From the NCBI GenBank assembly GCA_037576195.1, contig CM075104.1:14214211-14278210 (forward strand): a DNA stretch of 64,000 nt. Reading direction: 5' to 3'. Positions 46,237 to 57,373 of this stretch are shown here, piece after piece (the stretch's first letter is position 1; each line of letters starts with the position of its first letter). Source of the stretch: Phytoseiulus persimilis. Lineage: Eukaryota; Arthropoda; Arachnida; Mesostigmata; Phytoseiidae. The notes under the pieces were generated by a model. It did no database searches, was not told where the DNA came from, and worked only from the letters and a program-made list of their open reading frames with translations. The position numbers were made by a program, and so were the translations under genes.

Positions 46237-48455
46237 CGCTTTGCTCCACTCTTCTACTGGCCACGGTCCGACCGTTCGTCGTCGACGAATTTCGGCGGAC
46301 GGAACAGAGAACAAACAGATTGGGGGTCTAGGTTGATCCTTCGGATGCCGACGAGGGACAAAAGACCGAAAGCCGCCTCAGAGTCGCTTCGCTCCCGCCT
46401 CGAATTTGTGGGTCCGCACTACTGCGACAGACAAGCACTTTGTCCCAATTGCCATCTGTCTTCGACAATCTGGTCTTTAATAAATCGCTTTGGACCGTCG
46501 AATATCGGACGACTCCTAAGTGAAGACTGCAGAGCACTTCAGAGCAACCTTGTCCCGTTCGACCGCGATTTCGAATCCGTTCGTTGTGAGGCATCGGAAG
46601 TTGAGACAATGTGTCCTCTTGAAGACTGGACGAATTCACCACTTCCCCCGCTGACCACGAGGGTGAGCAGCTCAATCCACTCCGACCGCGGACATTCCAA
46701 GTGAGAAATTTCAGTAATATGGCAGGAAAGATTGTTAAATCATGTGGACATGTTCTGAATACTCGGGATCGGAGTGGCGCGATGAGGCAAACATGAGCCT
46801 GTGACTAGAAAGAACGCGTTCCTGAAAAAAACGATGTCGACTGTCGATTCGTCTGTCGAGTCTTTTACTTACGAACAACAGCTGCTGAGCGGAGATACGT
46901 CTGTTTGTCAAGCCTTGTCTGTGAGCTTTCCCTCATGTTCGAACGTGCGATTCCCATTCACTTTGCTTCGCTCAAGATTCCACTCCTCGACGCAGAATCG
47001 TAGGAATTCGCCACGCCGAAACGGGGGCGTCCGCTGCGCTCCCGCAAGTTTGCGAAGAACCCGTATTTGCGAAGCCTGTGCCACCTCGCACCATGTCCAT
47101 TCTTTGAATGAATGGAGAAGGTCAAGTAACGTGAGGAAGTCACCGCGCATCGAAAAACGAATCCTGCAGCGCAAAGTCGAGCCAGTTGGGGACAGTTCTG
47201 TGAAGCAGCGGCGTAGCAACTACAAGAGCGGCGTAGAATGAGACCAAATAGATAGCAGCAGTTTTTGTTGACGGCGGGGGGAGAAGCAACAGCATCAAGT
47301 TCAAAGCGCCGCCCGCCATTTGTTGTTATTGATCGGAGGGAGAATGACATCGAGGCGGTTTCCGTTGTGAAGTTGTTTTGACTTCTGGGGCCGAATCGCT
47401 CGTTGTTTCGTCTCGAATGGACAGTCCCCTGGACATGTGGGCAACAGTGTCGTATCGCGACGAAGGCCAACAAGTCTACTCGCCGAAGGAAGCACGAAGA
47501 TCGAGTACGGCGAGGACATCACGGGCTCAGTACGATCGAGACTCGCAAACTTCAGAGATATCATTCTTATGTTATATTCACGAACACTCGGATCTTGAGC
47601 TCATGGCTCCCTGATACTTTCCCGGCAGTCTTCATCGAATCGCACGCTCTGCTATCGAGAACGATGTCTGAAAATTTCATTCCCCAGATGTATTTCAAAC
47701 GAGTGCTGTGATCCGGAACAGAAAGTTCGAATGGTTTCTGTCGGCGGTCTCGAGGCAGCGTCGTCCAACCCTTCATTTCGGCGATGTGACTCTCGTTCTC
47801 CCCCTTCCTAGTGTTTCTTGCTTCGTTCTGGCCGGCCTCGGGCTCCTCTTTGTCTATACCAATGTTTGACGGTGTTTTTTCTGTGACTTTTTTTCGAACA
47901 AATTTTCGTTTCTCAATTCCGAGTGTTTTGTTCGAGAGAAGGAAGAGAGGAAAACAAAGCAACTTGAAGAGAAACAAAGAGAGCGACGACCAGAAGAGGA
48001 ACAAGCCCCTTTCGATCTCGCCGTTCGTTTCGGCCGCTGGATTCGGATAATGGACGGTTGTTACGGGAATATTTCGTTGTTGTTGCTGCTGTATTTCACG
48101 GAGTTGGTGCCGATTCAAGTTGACAAGATGTATTCAAAATTGGAAACACATCCATTTTTCATTCCGTGCACGCCTCCCTGCGCGGCGGACGACTCCAAAG
48201 GGCGGCCGCGGCCGCCGACGATGACCCTTAGTGCTTGTCATCGTCGTCGAGCTCCGTTCACGAGGCCACCGAGAGGATATTTTGATTGTTATTGTTGCTG
48301 CTCCTTCTGACGCTCCTGCTCTGTCGGCATCGGAGTCGACCCACGACAGGCAGAGAGAGGGAGCACCGGCCGGCCGGTATTGCGTTCATGCCCGCGAACG
48401 AATCTCATCGAGAAGAGTTGTCCCCTCGAGTGGGGATCGCGCCGCTCATTTACAG
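46237..48455. other. No gene recognised
   Basis: The largest frame is 183 codons on the minus strand (47567-48118), opened by a TTG and containing no domain. An ATG at 48050 (plus) begins a frame with a hydrophobic start (NISLLLLLYF) but its coding region is low-complexity and lacks a donor in phase with the exon at 48456. Confidence 0.4.
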
Positions 48456-48604
48456 CCGACGAGCATCCGAAACTCCTATCGAGCAATCTCGCTCGAGGAA
48501 CTGCAGACGAACGTCGGTTCCGATCTCGTGGCATATCATGGGAATAACTCTGGAACTCTGGTGACTTTTGCCCCGGATCCTCCAGAATTCGTGCTCGGGG
48601 AGAT
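48456..48604 (+). CDS. Possible exon 1 of a two-exon model, unrecognised
   Basis: The acceptor GCCGCTCATTTACAG ends at 48455. The only frame open across the exon reads PTSIRNSYRAISLEELQ onward to FVLGE and ends at a consensus donor (GAGAT|GTGAGT, intron from 48605), leaving two bases of a split codon. About 59% of codons end in G or C. The split codon is completed in phase by the acceptor at 48942. An upstream exon ending on a codon boundary would be required and was not found. No domain is recognised. Confidence 0.2.
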
Positions 48605-48942
48605 GTGAGTCAACCGTCTCACCTCTTCGGGGAGCCTTCAACCTCGGAGTCTCTCGATATTTCCGGAAGCAGCGGTCCATCGAGGAGAACAAGTATCGGA
48701 GTAAAAACGCAGAGTCCTATCCTCGGAGCTCTGTCCAACGTCCGACTCGATGGGGTCCATCAATCAGCGGAACCAAGAAGAAGGAGGAGCGGAATCGACT
48801 CAATATTTTCGAACAAACTCGAATCTTTCGATGTTTCACCCGCCGCTGCTGTCTCGCCTGGGCCGCCCTCTCGAACGCGGCAGCCTCTGAAGAAATCGTT
48901 TCCCAGGACACTTTATCCCAACTGTCGAGATCGCCGTAACAG

Positions 48943-49180
48943 GCTCCGGAAACGTTCCGACGAGGAACAACAGATCGCGCGAAAGCGATCCGGAAGTTTT
49001 TCTCGCCAAGGTGAATCCGAGCCGGACTTACCTTTCAAGCGTCCCCCGTCACGCCCTCCCCCACTCCCCATTGGCGTGATTCAACCTCGGCGCTTCGCCA
49101 CGATGAGTCTGTCGATGTTTCGACGCGGATCCATCAGGACGTCCCCGCGATCATCGAGAATGATTGGGGCTGGGCGCTGA
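48943..49180 (+). CDS. Possible last exon of a two-exon model, basic Ser/Pro-rich
   Basis: It follows the acceptor CGCCGTAACAG (AG at 48941-48942; pyrimidine tract modest). Joined to 48456-48604 it completes an ATG codon and then reads LRKRSDEEQQIARKRSGSFS, a Pro-rich stretch (KRPPSRPPPLPIG) and an Arg/Ser-rich tail to TGA at 49178. The KRSGSFSRQ-type sites resemble basophilic kinase targets and the PPPLP stretch an SH3/WW-type ligand, as in disordered tails of signalling or channel proteins; this is inference from composition only. The frame is open upstream of the acceptor as well, back to 48605. Confidence 0.2.
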
Positions 49181-49503
49181 GAGTTCAAATCTCGACATGG
49201 TTTCATCACCGCTGCTTGATGGAGATTTTTTGAGGCTCGCGACCTCTCACGAAGAAGGCGTGTTCGATTGAGAATGGAGTGCGCACCCAGTCAGTAGTCA
49301 GTTTGGCCGACCCATTTCGCGTTACGATCCGGCGGGCTCTCGCTTCGATGCGAAAACGTGTTTATGGCATTTGGGACGACGCGCCATTCCGCGTCTCACT
49401 CCTGTTGCTGCTCCTAAAAACGACGAAAGACCGAGTGGTGCGAGAAGAACGTAAGCGGCGGCCGAGGAAGTTAGCGAGAGCCCCTCGGTTGTAAATCGAG
49501 CTG

Positions 49504-49513
49504 AAAAAAAAAA
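49504..49513 (+). repeat. Poly(A) run, 10 bases
   Basis: Ten adenines after GCTG. Short homopolymer. Confidence 0.88.
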
Positions 49514-52024
49514 CGCTCGACGTAGCAAACGAAGACAGGACCACCGAAAACTTCGAAGACAAATTAGACTGAAATAGATTGGCTTTTTAAAGAAGTCAAA
49601 TGGACAACTCGAACCTATGGCAGGGTAAAAGCATCAGACAGGTCCAATGAATGGAGCGGGCCCTCAATTCGAAGTTCGAGTGGCCAAATCTCAAAAAGCC
49701 TCCCATGCGCAATCCCGAGCCAGTCGTCAATTTTTGATCAGACCATCCGACGGAGTATCGATTTTCAGGGCTCGCTCCTGCATGCGCGCGCAAAATGGAC
49801 GAGCACGACAGACAGACGCCCTCGAAACTGAATGCTGACAATGTTTACCGTAAGTTCTTTGAGGAGCATGTCTGCCTTATCTCGAAGCCTCTGCAGAGTC
49901 CCCATCTGTAAGAAAGCGCGGGTTCGTTGGAGAAGGTCAGCGTACCCGGGGTTCCGACGCTCGTCTTTTCCCTCAACCGCTCTAAGGGCCTGAGTTGCAG
50001 AGAAAGTCGGAATCCAGTTTGATAAGGGAGAACTCGCGCTTGAGATACCGTGCACATCTTCTGGATGCACGCAGGACCGAAAGCTCGCGAAATCTGGATC
50101 GCGGGAACTGAGTACATACACACGATATCCCTGATGGATTGGCGTGGAGATCGAATCCGCGCGGACACTGGAGCGGTGCCAACTCGATGATACTTTCTTA
50201 GATCTGAGCGCACCGGCAGCGGGGAGCGTTTATAGTCATGCGCTTCCCGGAGCCATGGAACTCATGCTCCACCTGATGCCACCCATTTTTTATTCGTGCG
50301 GGTGGTCGCAGTCATCGAGTTCGTTATCGTCGTTGTTGACAGCGCCGACGGGGGCGGACCGATTGATATCGCTTTGCAGAAACCCGCGTCGAAGAGGGTA
50401 CGTAAGCTGAAACTCCGATGAACAAACGGGTGAGCGACAGTGGGTCTATCGATCCGTCGAACGGAGGAGACATCTCGGTCGTTAGCTGACTATTCTTCGC
50501 GATTGGTGTAAAATTGGCCAGAAAATCAAGGGTCGGCCGGGCGGAAAGAGACGATTCCGGTTCGGGCGATCCAACTGCGAGTGCAGTCCACCGACTGGCA
50601 GAACGGATACACAGACAGACGGACGGTCTGCCTCGAGCGTTGGCGGTGGTCGCTATTGGCGTCGCCTTCCTCGGCGACGAAGTCGACGGGGTCGACGCTG
50701 CTGTCGATGCCGTCTTATGGTGGGAACACTTAGTGCAGTGGCCCGGAGAATCGCTCCGATTTTCCCTCAAAGTTTACTCTTCGCGCGTCGCTAAGCAATA
50801 TTTTTCAATTTGCCGATTTATCTCTAGGCGTCTGCGCAGACGTCGACAGCGTCACCGACGGGGAAGAATCGTCGGCTCACACCGAACAGTAGCAACCTGC
50901 CGGGCGACCCACGAATCAGTCAACAGGCAAGCAGGCGGGTGGGCTTGGAAAGAGCTGTCGAGAGAGCGTTCGGTATGACGGCCGAGAGCGATGGCCTTCT
51001 TTTCCCGCTGTGCACATTAGAATTCTCATCAAGCTCCCCGACTCGGTATCAGAAATGGGAAAATGACGGGGCAGTCGAGACCAACCGGGAGAACGAGGGA
51101 CAACCGACGCCCCCTACCCATTCGGGGCGTGAGGGTCACTTGATACACACATGTTGTGGAAGTTCGCATCGGCCTTGCACAACTCCCCGTGCATTCCCTC
51201 CAGCTGGAACAGCGCGGGTGCTTCATTAGAATGAGAATCAGGTTTTCTCGGTATATCTCCCGCGCTCCCCTGGAACTTGAGATGATAGGTGTCGATAAGA
51301 TGTTACCAAGGATATAACTATTCAATCATCCTGAGAGAGGCCTCATCCCCTATTCCACGGGCACGTTGACTGTCGTTCCGAAGGAAGTGACAGAAAACAG
51401 AGGCACACCGGAGATTCGGGATCAAACTAGTGGAGTCGAATCTTATTTGCCCATCTCCCGGTCGCTGGAGTGAAATCCGCCATCTCACGACGTTCAGTCC
51501 TTGTTGTGACTGGGCGAATCTCTGCGGTCGTGGACGCCATCATTGAAGCTCTGCTTCGTCGTCCTCGTGGTCATCGATGGCACTATCGTGCGGAGACGAT
51601 CACCCTTGGAGCTTGGAGACTTCGATATCCGTGATCGGACGACGCCGCTCCATTGGTCAGCCAGCAACTCGCAGTCGAAGCTCGTCGGACGTCTGGCCGG
51701 CTACCGGGCATCTGATCTCACGCGAAGGAGCCGAGCGAGAGAAACACAGTAAATGTAATTTTATCCGTTGGGGCACCCAACCACGTAAGGCGCCCAGCGC
51801 TGCCCGAGCGGCCTTTGGCTGTGTGAAGCGAGCGGATGGGCTTTTGAATTCGTCCCAAACGGTCAACTGCCGAAGACGCGAGAACCGGGGAGGTTTTCTT
51901 CGATAACAAGCCAGAACGGTCATCTTCGATACACTTCCTCCAACAACGACAAGGCGACGTCTTCGATGACGTCCAGCCTGGAACTGCACTTAGGGGAGCA
52001 AAAGTGTACTCGACTACTTCGTGC

Positions 52025-52070
52025 GTCCGTCGGTCGGCCAGCCGGCTGGCTGGTTAGTTGTTTGGTTGGC
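52025..52070 (+). repeat. Degenerate GGCT/GGTT tetranucleotide array
   Basis: GTCCGTCGGTCGGCCAGCCGG is followed by CTGGCTGGTTAGTTG and TTTGGTTGGC. Period-four structure is visible with several substitutions. Confidence 0.65.
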
Positions 52071-53249
52071 ATTTCTTCGGTTTGCTCATGCTTGCCAGCC
52101 TGCTTGGCCGACCTACTAGCTGCCGCTCAGCTCACAGAGGGATGATGGATTGCGCTGGAGCAAAGAGAAAGACTCTAGTCCGCTGGGAGTCCCGGCAGCG
52201 CATGGGATAACGGAGGGATAACCGACGCAACGGCTATCTCCGTCGTCAGCCTGTTTTTCAACCGTTGCCAAATGGGCGTCCGTGTGCCGTGTGTATGGTG
52301 GAGCTCAAGCCCGTACACTTCGGCTCTTGGCATGGCAACGGTCGGCCAGGCGGGAAAACAGGCGCTCACGCGGACGCTTGATGCTCGCTCGTTTCTCCCC
52401 ACAGTTCCATCGTGTTTGAATAGAATTATCTGGAGCGCCCAATCCGCAACATTGTTGAACAACATTGTTCCACTTGCGATACAGACCACGCACAGATAGC
52501 CGCGGCACGCACCCAGGGCCCGATGTCCTTGTCAGATTTCGTCCACGGCTGCTGCCGCGGGCTCAATTCGGCCGCTTGGTTTCTTTCGTCCCCTTTTTTG
52601 TTGTCGGGGTAAAAGTGAAAGTAGAGAAGGGCGTAGAAATATTCTGAAGTAAATCTCCGGTGGGCTTTCTGAAGAGGAAAAGTCGTCAATTTTGATAGAT
52701 CACCCACCCACCTACCCGCTCACACGTTCACCGGCGAAGCCCTGTACTTCGAACGCTTGCTCGACCGCTCGGTTGGTTGGACCGCTGTGCCGGTCGGTTT
52801 CCATCGGCACACCGACCGTCATAATTCGATGCCGATGTCCAACGTCCGTGTCTTTCCAAAGGAATCCTCCAGTAGTGGATCCGTCTCCAGCGGTTGCGTC
52901 CTGCCGTCCAAGAGCTGTACTTCGAGCCAAAAAATGAAAACACACATCGGCATGCGACCGCAAAATATTGACATGACCACATCTGGAAGCCATTGGGGAA
53001 ATTTCCCACAGACTTTACCCGAACCGCTCCTTGTCCATGTCCGGGTGTCTCTGAGCCCGGCCTGGGATTCGTTCGGCCAACGATGGGAGCTCGACGAGGG
53101 AGAACGGGTTTCGCGACAGGAGCCCATCTCGACTCACTCTGCGGTTTCGTGATGATGCCCACAAGCCAGCGAGGGAACTCCGTTGTCCGCAACAACGGAG
53201 TTCTCGTCCAGCACATCGGGCTCCTCATCAATGTTCGTCAGCATCGACA

Positions 53250-53260
53250 CCCCCCCCCCC
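53250..53260 (+). repeat. Poly(C) run, 11 bases
   Basis: Eleven cytosines, twenty bases before a poly(A) run. Confidence 0.92.
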
Positions 53261-53280
53261 GCTCTCTTTCAAGATTTTAT

Positions 53281-53292
53281 AAAAAAAAAAAA
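53281..53292 (+). repeat. Poly(A) run, 12 bases
   Basis: Twelve adenines following GATTTTAT. It could be a microsatellite or the tail of an old retroposed copy, but no upstream source sequence or target-site duplication was recognised. Confidence 0.9.
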
Positions 53293-54101
53293 GGTATTCG
53301 AGCGCAGATAATTGGGGAGGGAGAAAACGGAAGGATGTTTCCTTTGTCTTGTTCCATGAAGACGACCGTGAGTTTGTTCAACGGTTTTTCACACAATCTA
53401 ATTTCATAGACACGCACGTGTTCATTCTGACGAGCCTCTCGAAAACAATGGGTCATAGACAAGAGCACGAGAGTGGCATCATCTGCGTCGGCATTGCACT
53501 TTCACTTCTCGCCGAAAGTAGCGGTTGCTGACTCACATCACAGGGGAGGAAACAGTTGGACTAACGAGAATTCGTCGTCGGTACGCTCCAACGCAAAACA
53601 AACCTATCCGGAGCGGAGCAATTCGAAAGGAGAGTCCGCGATCCTTCTCTGTCAACATGTCGGTTCGATCCTGACCACCCCTGAACGCGGTTTTTCGTTC
53701 TAAACTTTCGCGTCATCCGTTCCCGACGGAATCTCTTTCGGCCGCCGGCGGGTAGGAGAGCTAAAACGGAGGCAGGGGACAATCAGGTCGGCAGCTTCAA
53801 TTTGTTGCAATCTGTTCAATGATCTCATAAGCTAATGACGGCCAAAGCAAGGGTGAAAAATTTCACCGCTCTGTCAATGTCGCTTTTCAAAGGAACGGTC
53901 GCTAACCGCCCTGTGAAGCGATCGAGCCGGCGGCTGACCGAGCTGCTGACTGGCGCGCTGGCTAACGGGCCGCCGACTCCCGTGTCGCCCCTGTTCAAGT
54001 GTCTGTGTTGGACTCACTTTCTTAGTTTTCTTCCTACTTTCTCATTCCGATGCTGCTGTAGGAGCATTTGATGCTGCCACTGATGACTTGCTATCCGCTA
54101 A

Positions 54102-54144
54102 GTGCCCCTGAGGGGCTGAGGGATCGGGCGAAATTAAGGGGCAC
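54102..54144 (+). other. Nested inverted repeats (hairpin)
   Basis: GTGCCCCT at 54102-54109 pairs with AGGGGCAC at 54137-54144, and CCCC at 54105-54108 can alternatively pair with GGGG at 54112-54115. Two competing stems therefore share the same C tract. No T-run or other functional mark follows. Confidence 0.5.
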
Positions 54145-56808
54145 CCTGACATCAGAAGCCGCTCACGGTAGTCAGAGTCGGTAGGTCCGTTTGTCCGGCG
54201 GTTAGGTAGCCGTCCGGAGGAGTGAGGGTGACTACAAATTGATGAGCGATGCTGACAGCTTGCTCGAGAACAAATCGGCCATTGATAACATCATCTGCCT
54301 CTCCCGCTCGTCATCTCCGAGCCTCCACTCGTTCTTGCGATGCTTTCCGTCGTGCAGATACCGATGTTTTCATACACTGCGCGGTTCCTTCAGCGGAACC
54401 GCTACGTGCTCTGATTGTGTTTCTGGAAGCATCGACGCACTCCGCTTCATATTTTTTATCCAGCAGGAGTTCGTCTGCTCGCTTCCCGCGTCCTGATCCC
54501 GCACGTAGAAGACCAGACCACGGCAATACCACGCTCGGGGCATGGCCAAGCGATCGCGTAGTGTAGGTGCTCGTCCGTCCTGCCAGAAAAATACGGAGCG
54601 TCGGGTTGATATCTGAGCCGTCTGTCTCGGCTGGCCGGGCCTGCTCAGTACTCTGGAGACCAGGCCACTGACTGAGTATCCTCGCGTCCTTCATTAGGGA
54701 GATTGTTCACCTCAGACCTACTACCGGATTCACTCCTTGGGGTTTTCCTTCTCCTTTGTTGCTGCTACAGTTGTTGTTGTAAGTCCTGCTTTTTCGTCCC
54801 ACTGCCTCGTAGCTCACGCGTGCATAATCTCGCCGTCAGCTGTGCTTAAGGGTAACAGACGTTGTGGTAAGCTTCATCACCTTCTGGTTTCGTGAGAGCA
54901 GCACTTTGGTTTCTTTCTCTCCACCCGTTGTTGATCTAGCATGCGATGGACGAGTGCATGAATAAATGACGCCCGAACTGCCAGCCGCGCTCAGCTCCAG
55001 GATACACATTCAGGGAAGCACCCCGGAATATTGAAACGCAATGCTCCTAAATTGGATCGGAGCCTGAAGCAGGCCGTGGACATTCGGACGGCTTCCGGAA
55101 AACGCGAGCTGCATCACGCAGATCCGGCCTGGAAAGAATCGGAAGTATACGTATCGGCATCCTGCGACCGTTCTCGCTAGCCGGTCGTTCACACTAGCAG
55201 AGTACTCGTCAAGTGTACGGCAGTCACTAATCTTCCGGAACAATCTATTTTGAGACCTTTTTTCCCTCGTCACCGAAAATGTAAACGCCGCACGATCGAA
55301 TCTGCGGCAACAACACTGGACTGCGTCAGACAAACTGTCGAAAATCAATCGGAACTTTCGTATTCACTGCGCGAGCATTCGAATTGTTCTGAGAGCTGCA
55401 TGTTCGACCGCGGAGACCCTAATTGCAGGGTCGGTGTGACGTGGTGCGAGTTCAAATGGGGGAGATTTTTTTTCCCCCGAGTCAGCGTAGCAACGGGTGA
55501 TGAGCTCGCGTACCGTACCAACGACAGTGAATTCCAGACAATCTCTTCATATGTCTGATGGTATGCGGCTTTGCGAGAGCGCCGATTCATTTATTCGTGG
55601 ATTTCTGAGTGATGTTGCTCTCGAGCGAGGATCCCGATGACGTCACTGACGATGAAGACTGCTCGAACCGATCGGATTGATCTCCGAAGACTTTGTGTCT
55701 CGCGAAAGAGGTCAGAAATTTGACAACTCTGGGCGGGTCGGATCCGCGAATCCGAACCATGCCATCTCTGCCGGGAGCCCGGAGATACCTCGCCTGCATT
55801 TTGAGCCGTTTTCACGGTGCTCTGCCGTCGATGAGTCGAACAGCGTTTCTCCCAACTGAGAGGCAAACAGTCATGTCCGACGACTGGAGACAGTAGAAAA
55901 ATGAACTTTGTCTTTGTTCGGTGTTTTGAAACTTCGGTTGCCATCGGATCTGTCTGGTTGAGCGGTTGCTGGGCAAGTGATCCGCTGCGGTTGTCCAGAA
56001 TGTGTCGGAGCGTGTGATGATCTACGAGAGGAGCGACGGTGTCGAGGAAGACCAACATCGTCCACGAGAACTGGCTTCAGCTGAACAATAACCCCACTTA
56101 TCATAGGGGATGCGAGAAAAGTGGGCTCAGCAACGGAAACGCGTTGGATGTCATATTCCTCACTTTTACAGCAGTTCTTACAATATTTTCGATTACTCTG
56201 TTGTAGAATATCAGGTGACTGGTCGGGATCAACAGCTGCGTGAGAAGTGCTTTCGGAAGCACGTCCATATTCGGGTGTTAGCAATTCGACAGAATAATTG
56301 AAGGGCTGAAGTGGCGGCGAGCCCTCGTGAGCAGCCGACGGAAACTCTCATTTTCATCTTGACCGCTTCGATCACGTGAAATGGAGTGTTCGAACCTGAA
56401 GTCTAAATTGTTGGCGTCGACCCGTGCAACGTACGCGGAGGAACATCCAGATCATCGGAATACTCCCGAACGGGCCGTGATATGACCGTAGTTGAGACGG
56501 AAAGAAAAATGGAAAGCATATGTCATTCAGGCGAAAACACTCTTACGAGCTGAGCAACAACAAGGGCCAGACACAGTTCGCGTTCGTTGTGTCTGAGGGT
56601 CTGCTGATTGCGGTGACTCAATACTCACACGGGTTCAAGCACAAGAACGGCTGTCAGGATCGTTCAGTTAGATTCGTAATTCTCTTGCTCACGCTCAGCA
56701 TGAAACATCAAGAACAACCCGAAAGACTGACGAATTGAATCAAGGTCCCATACCGTTAGAGAACGGTGTTCGTTGACGCGACATGATTCTTTTCATGCTT
56801 CCATCTCT

Positions 56809-57333
56809 TCAAGCTGGACTTCGGCGAAGAGCTGCCGACGCGGACTTCTGAGTGGACCTTGGTAAAGCGCATTGGAGATCATGGACATTAGTGTAGTGAG
56901 TCCTGAACACCGCTTCTGAGCGTCCACTGCCGTGTGCAGGGGCAACAAACAAAAAATGGGACGAGACATGGGTCGGTCGCTCGCTTGATTCGTTCGTCGG
57001 TGGCCAGGCTCTGCTGGAAGCGGTGCGGTCTATAAAAACAATATAAACGCCGTTCTCGGCGGACGTGAGGGCACCTTCATCTCGACGGACAAGGAGCCAC
57101 CGACGAGGAAGCAAGAAGCGGCGGCGGTGCCTGGCTAGGTATGTATGTAGTGGTTTGGTAGGTTGGGATTCGATGTTTTTGTTTATGGTTCGTCTCGGAT
57201 CGCCGGATGGCTGACTCCCTTCTTCTTGTTCTTGTCTATCTCCTACTTCTCGTGTCGGTATTTGCTGTGTATGTGATGGCTTGATTATGATATCACTCGT
57301 CGTGGTCTTCGGCGTTTTATGGTCGCCGTTCAT
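56809..57333 (-). CDS. ATG frame of 174 codons, unrecognised
   Basis: One of the longest ATG-started frames in the window. The N-terminal 60 residues are hydrophilic (many Thr, Gln, Glu, Asn), followed by a basic stretch (LARHRRRFLLPRRWLLVRR) and a mixed C-terminus. Codon third positions are A-rich in the first part, without G/C bias. Part of the start region derives from CAA-type repeat DNA. No domain is recognised, and the length is within chance expectation for the best frame in 64 kb. Confidence 0.14.
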   Translation of the reverse strand: MNGDHKTPKTTTSDIIIKPSHTQQIPTREVGDRQEQEEGSQPSGDPRRTINKNIESQPTKPLHTYLARHRRRFLLPRRWLLVRRDEGALTSAENGVYIVFIDRTASSRAWPPTNESSERPTHVSSHFLFVAPAHGSGRSEAVFRTHYTNVHDLQCALPRSTQKSASAALRRSPA

Positions 57334-57338
57334 TCCCC

Positions 57339-57373
57339 AAGACGACAACGACAACAACTACAACAAAAACCAC
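57339..57373 (+). repeat. CAA/GAC triplet array
   Basis: GACGACAACGACAACAACTA continues into CAACAAAAACC. Degenerate trinucleotide repeat. Confidence 0.82.

Larger units (their letters stand above)
49181..56808. other. No gene recognised in about 7.6 kb
   Basis: Frames up to 167 codons occur on both strands, most densely at 52700-53230 where five frames are open together. None has a recognised motif. Repeats at 49504, 52025, 53250 and 53281 and a nested hairpin at 54102-54144 are the only distinct structures. Confidence 0.45.

Noticed and set aside
47567..48118. 183-codon minus-strand frame
   Set aside because: It starts with TTG, has no domain or codon bias, and one frame of about this length is expected by chance in the window.
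52728..53231. Five overlapping open frames, one reading EVQLLDGRTQPLE, faintly like the start of a FERM domain
   Set aside because: The similarity is limited to about five residues and does not continue; all three minus phases are open, which indicates local stop-codon scarcity and not a defined exon.
57031..57038. TATAAAAA box candidate; also 20711 and 25071
   Set aside because: No start codon with a supported frame or initiator pattern follows at a sensible distance, and AT-rich octamers of this type are expected by chance.
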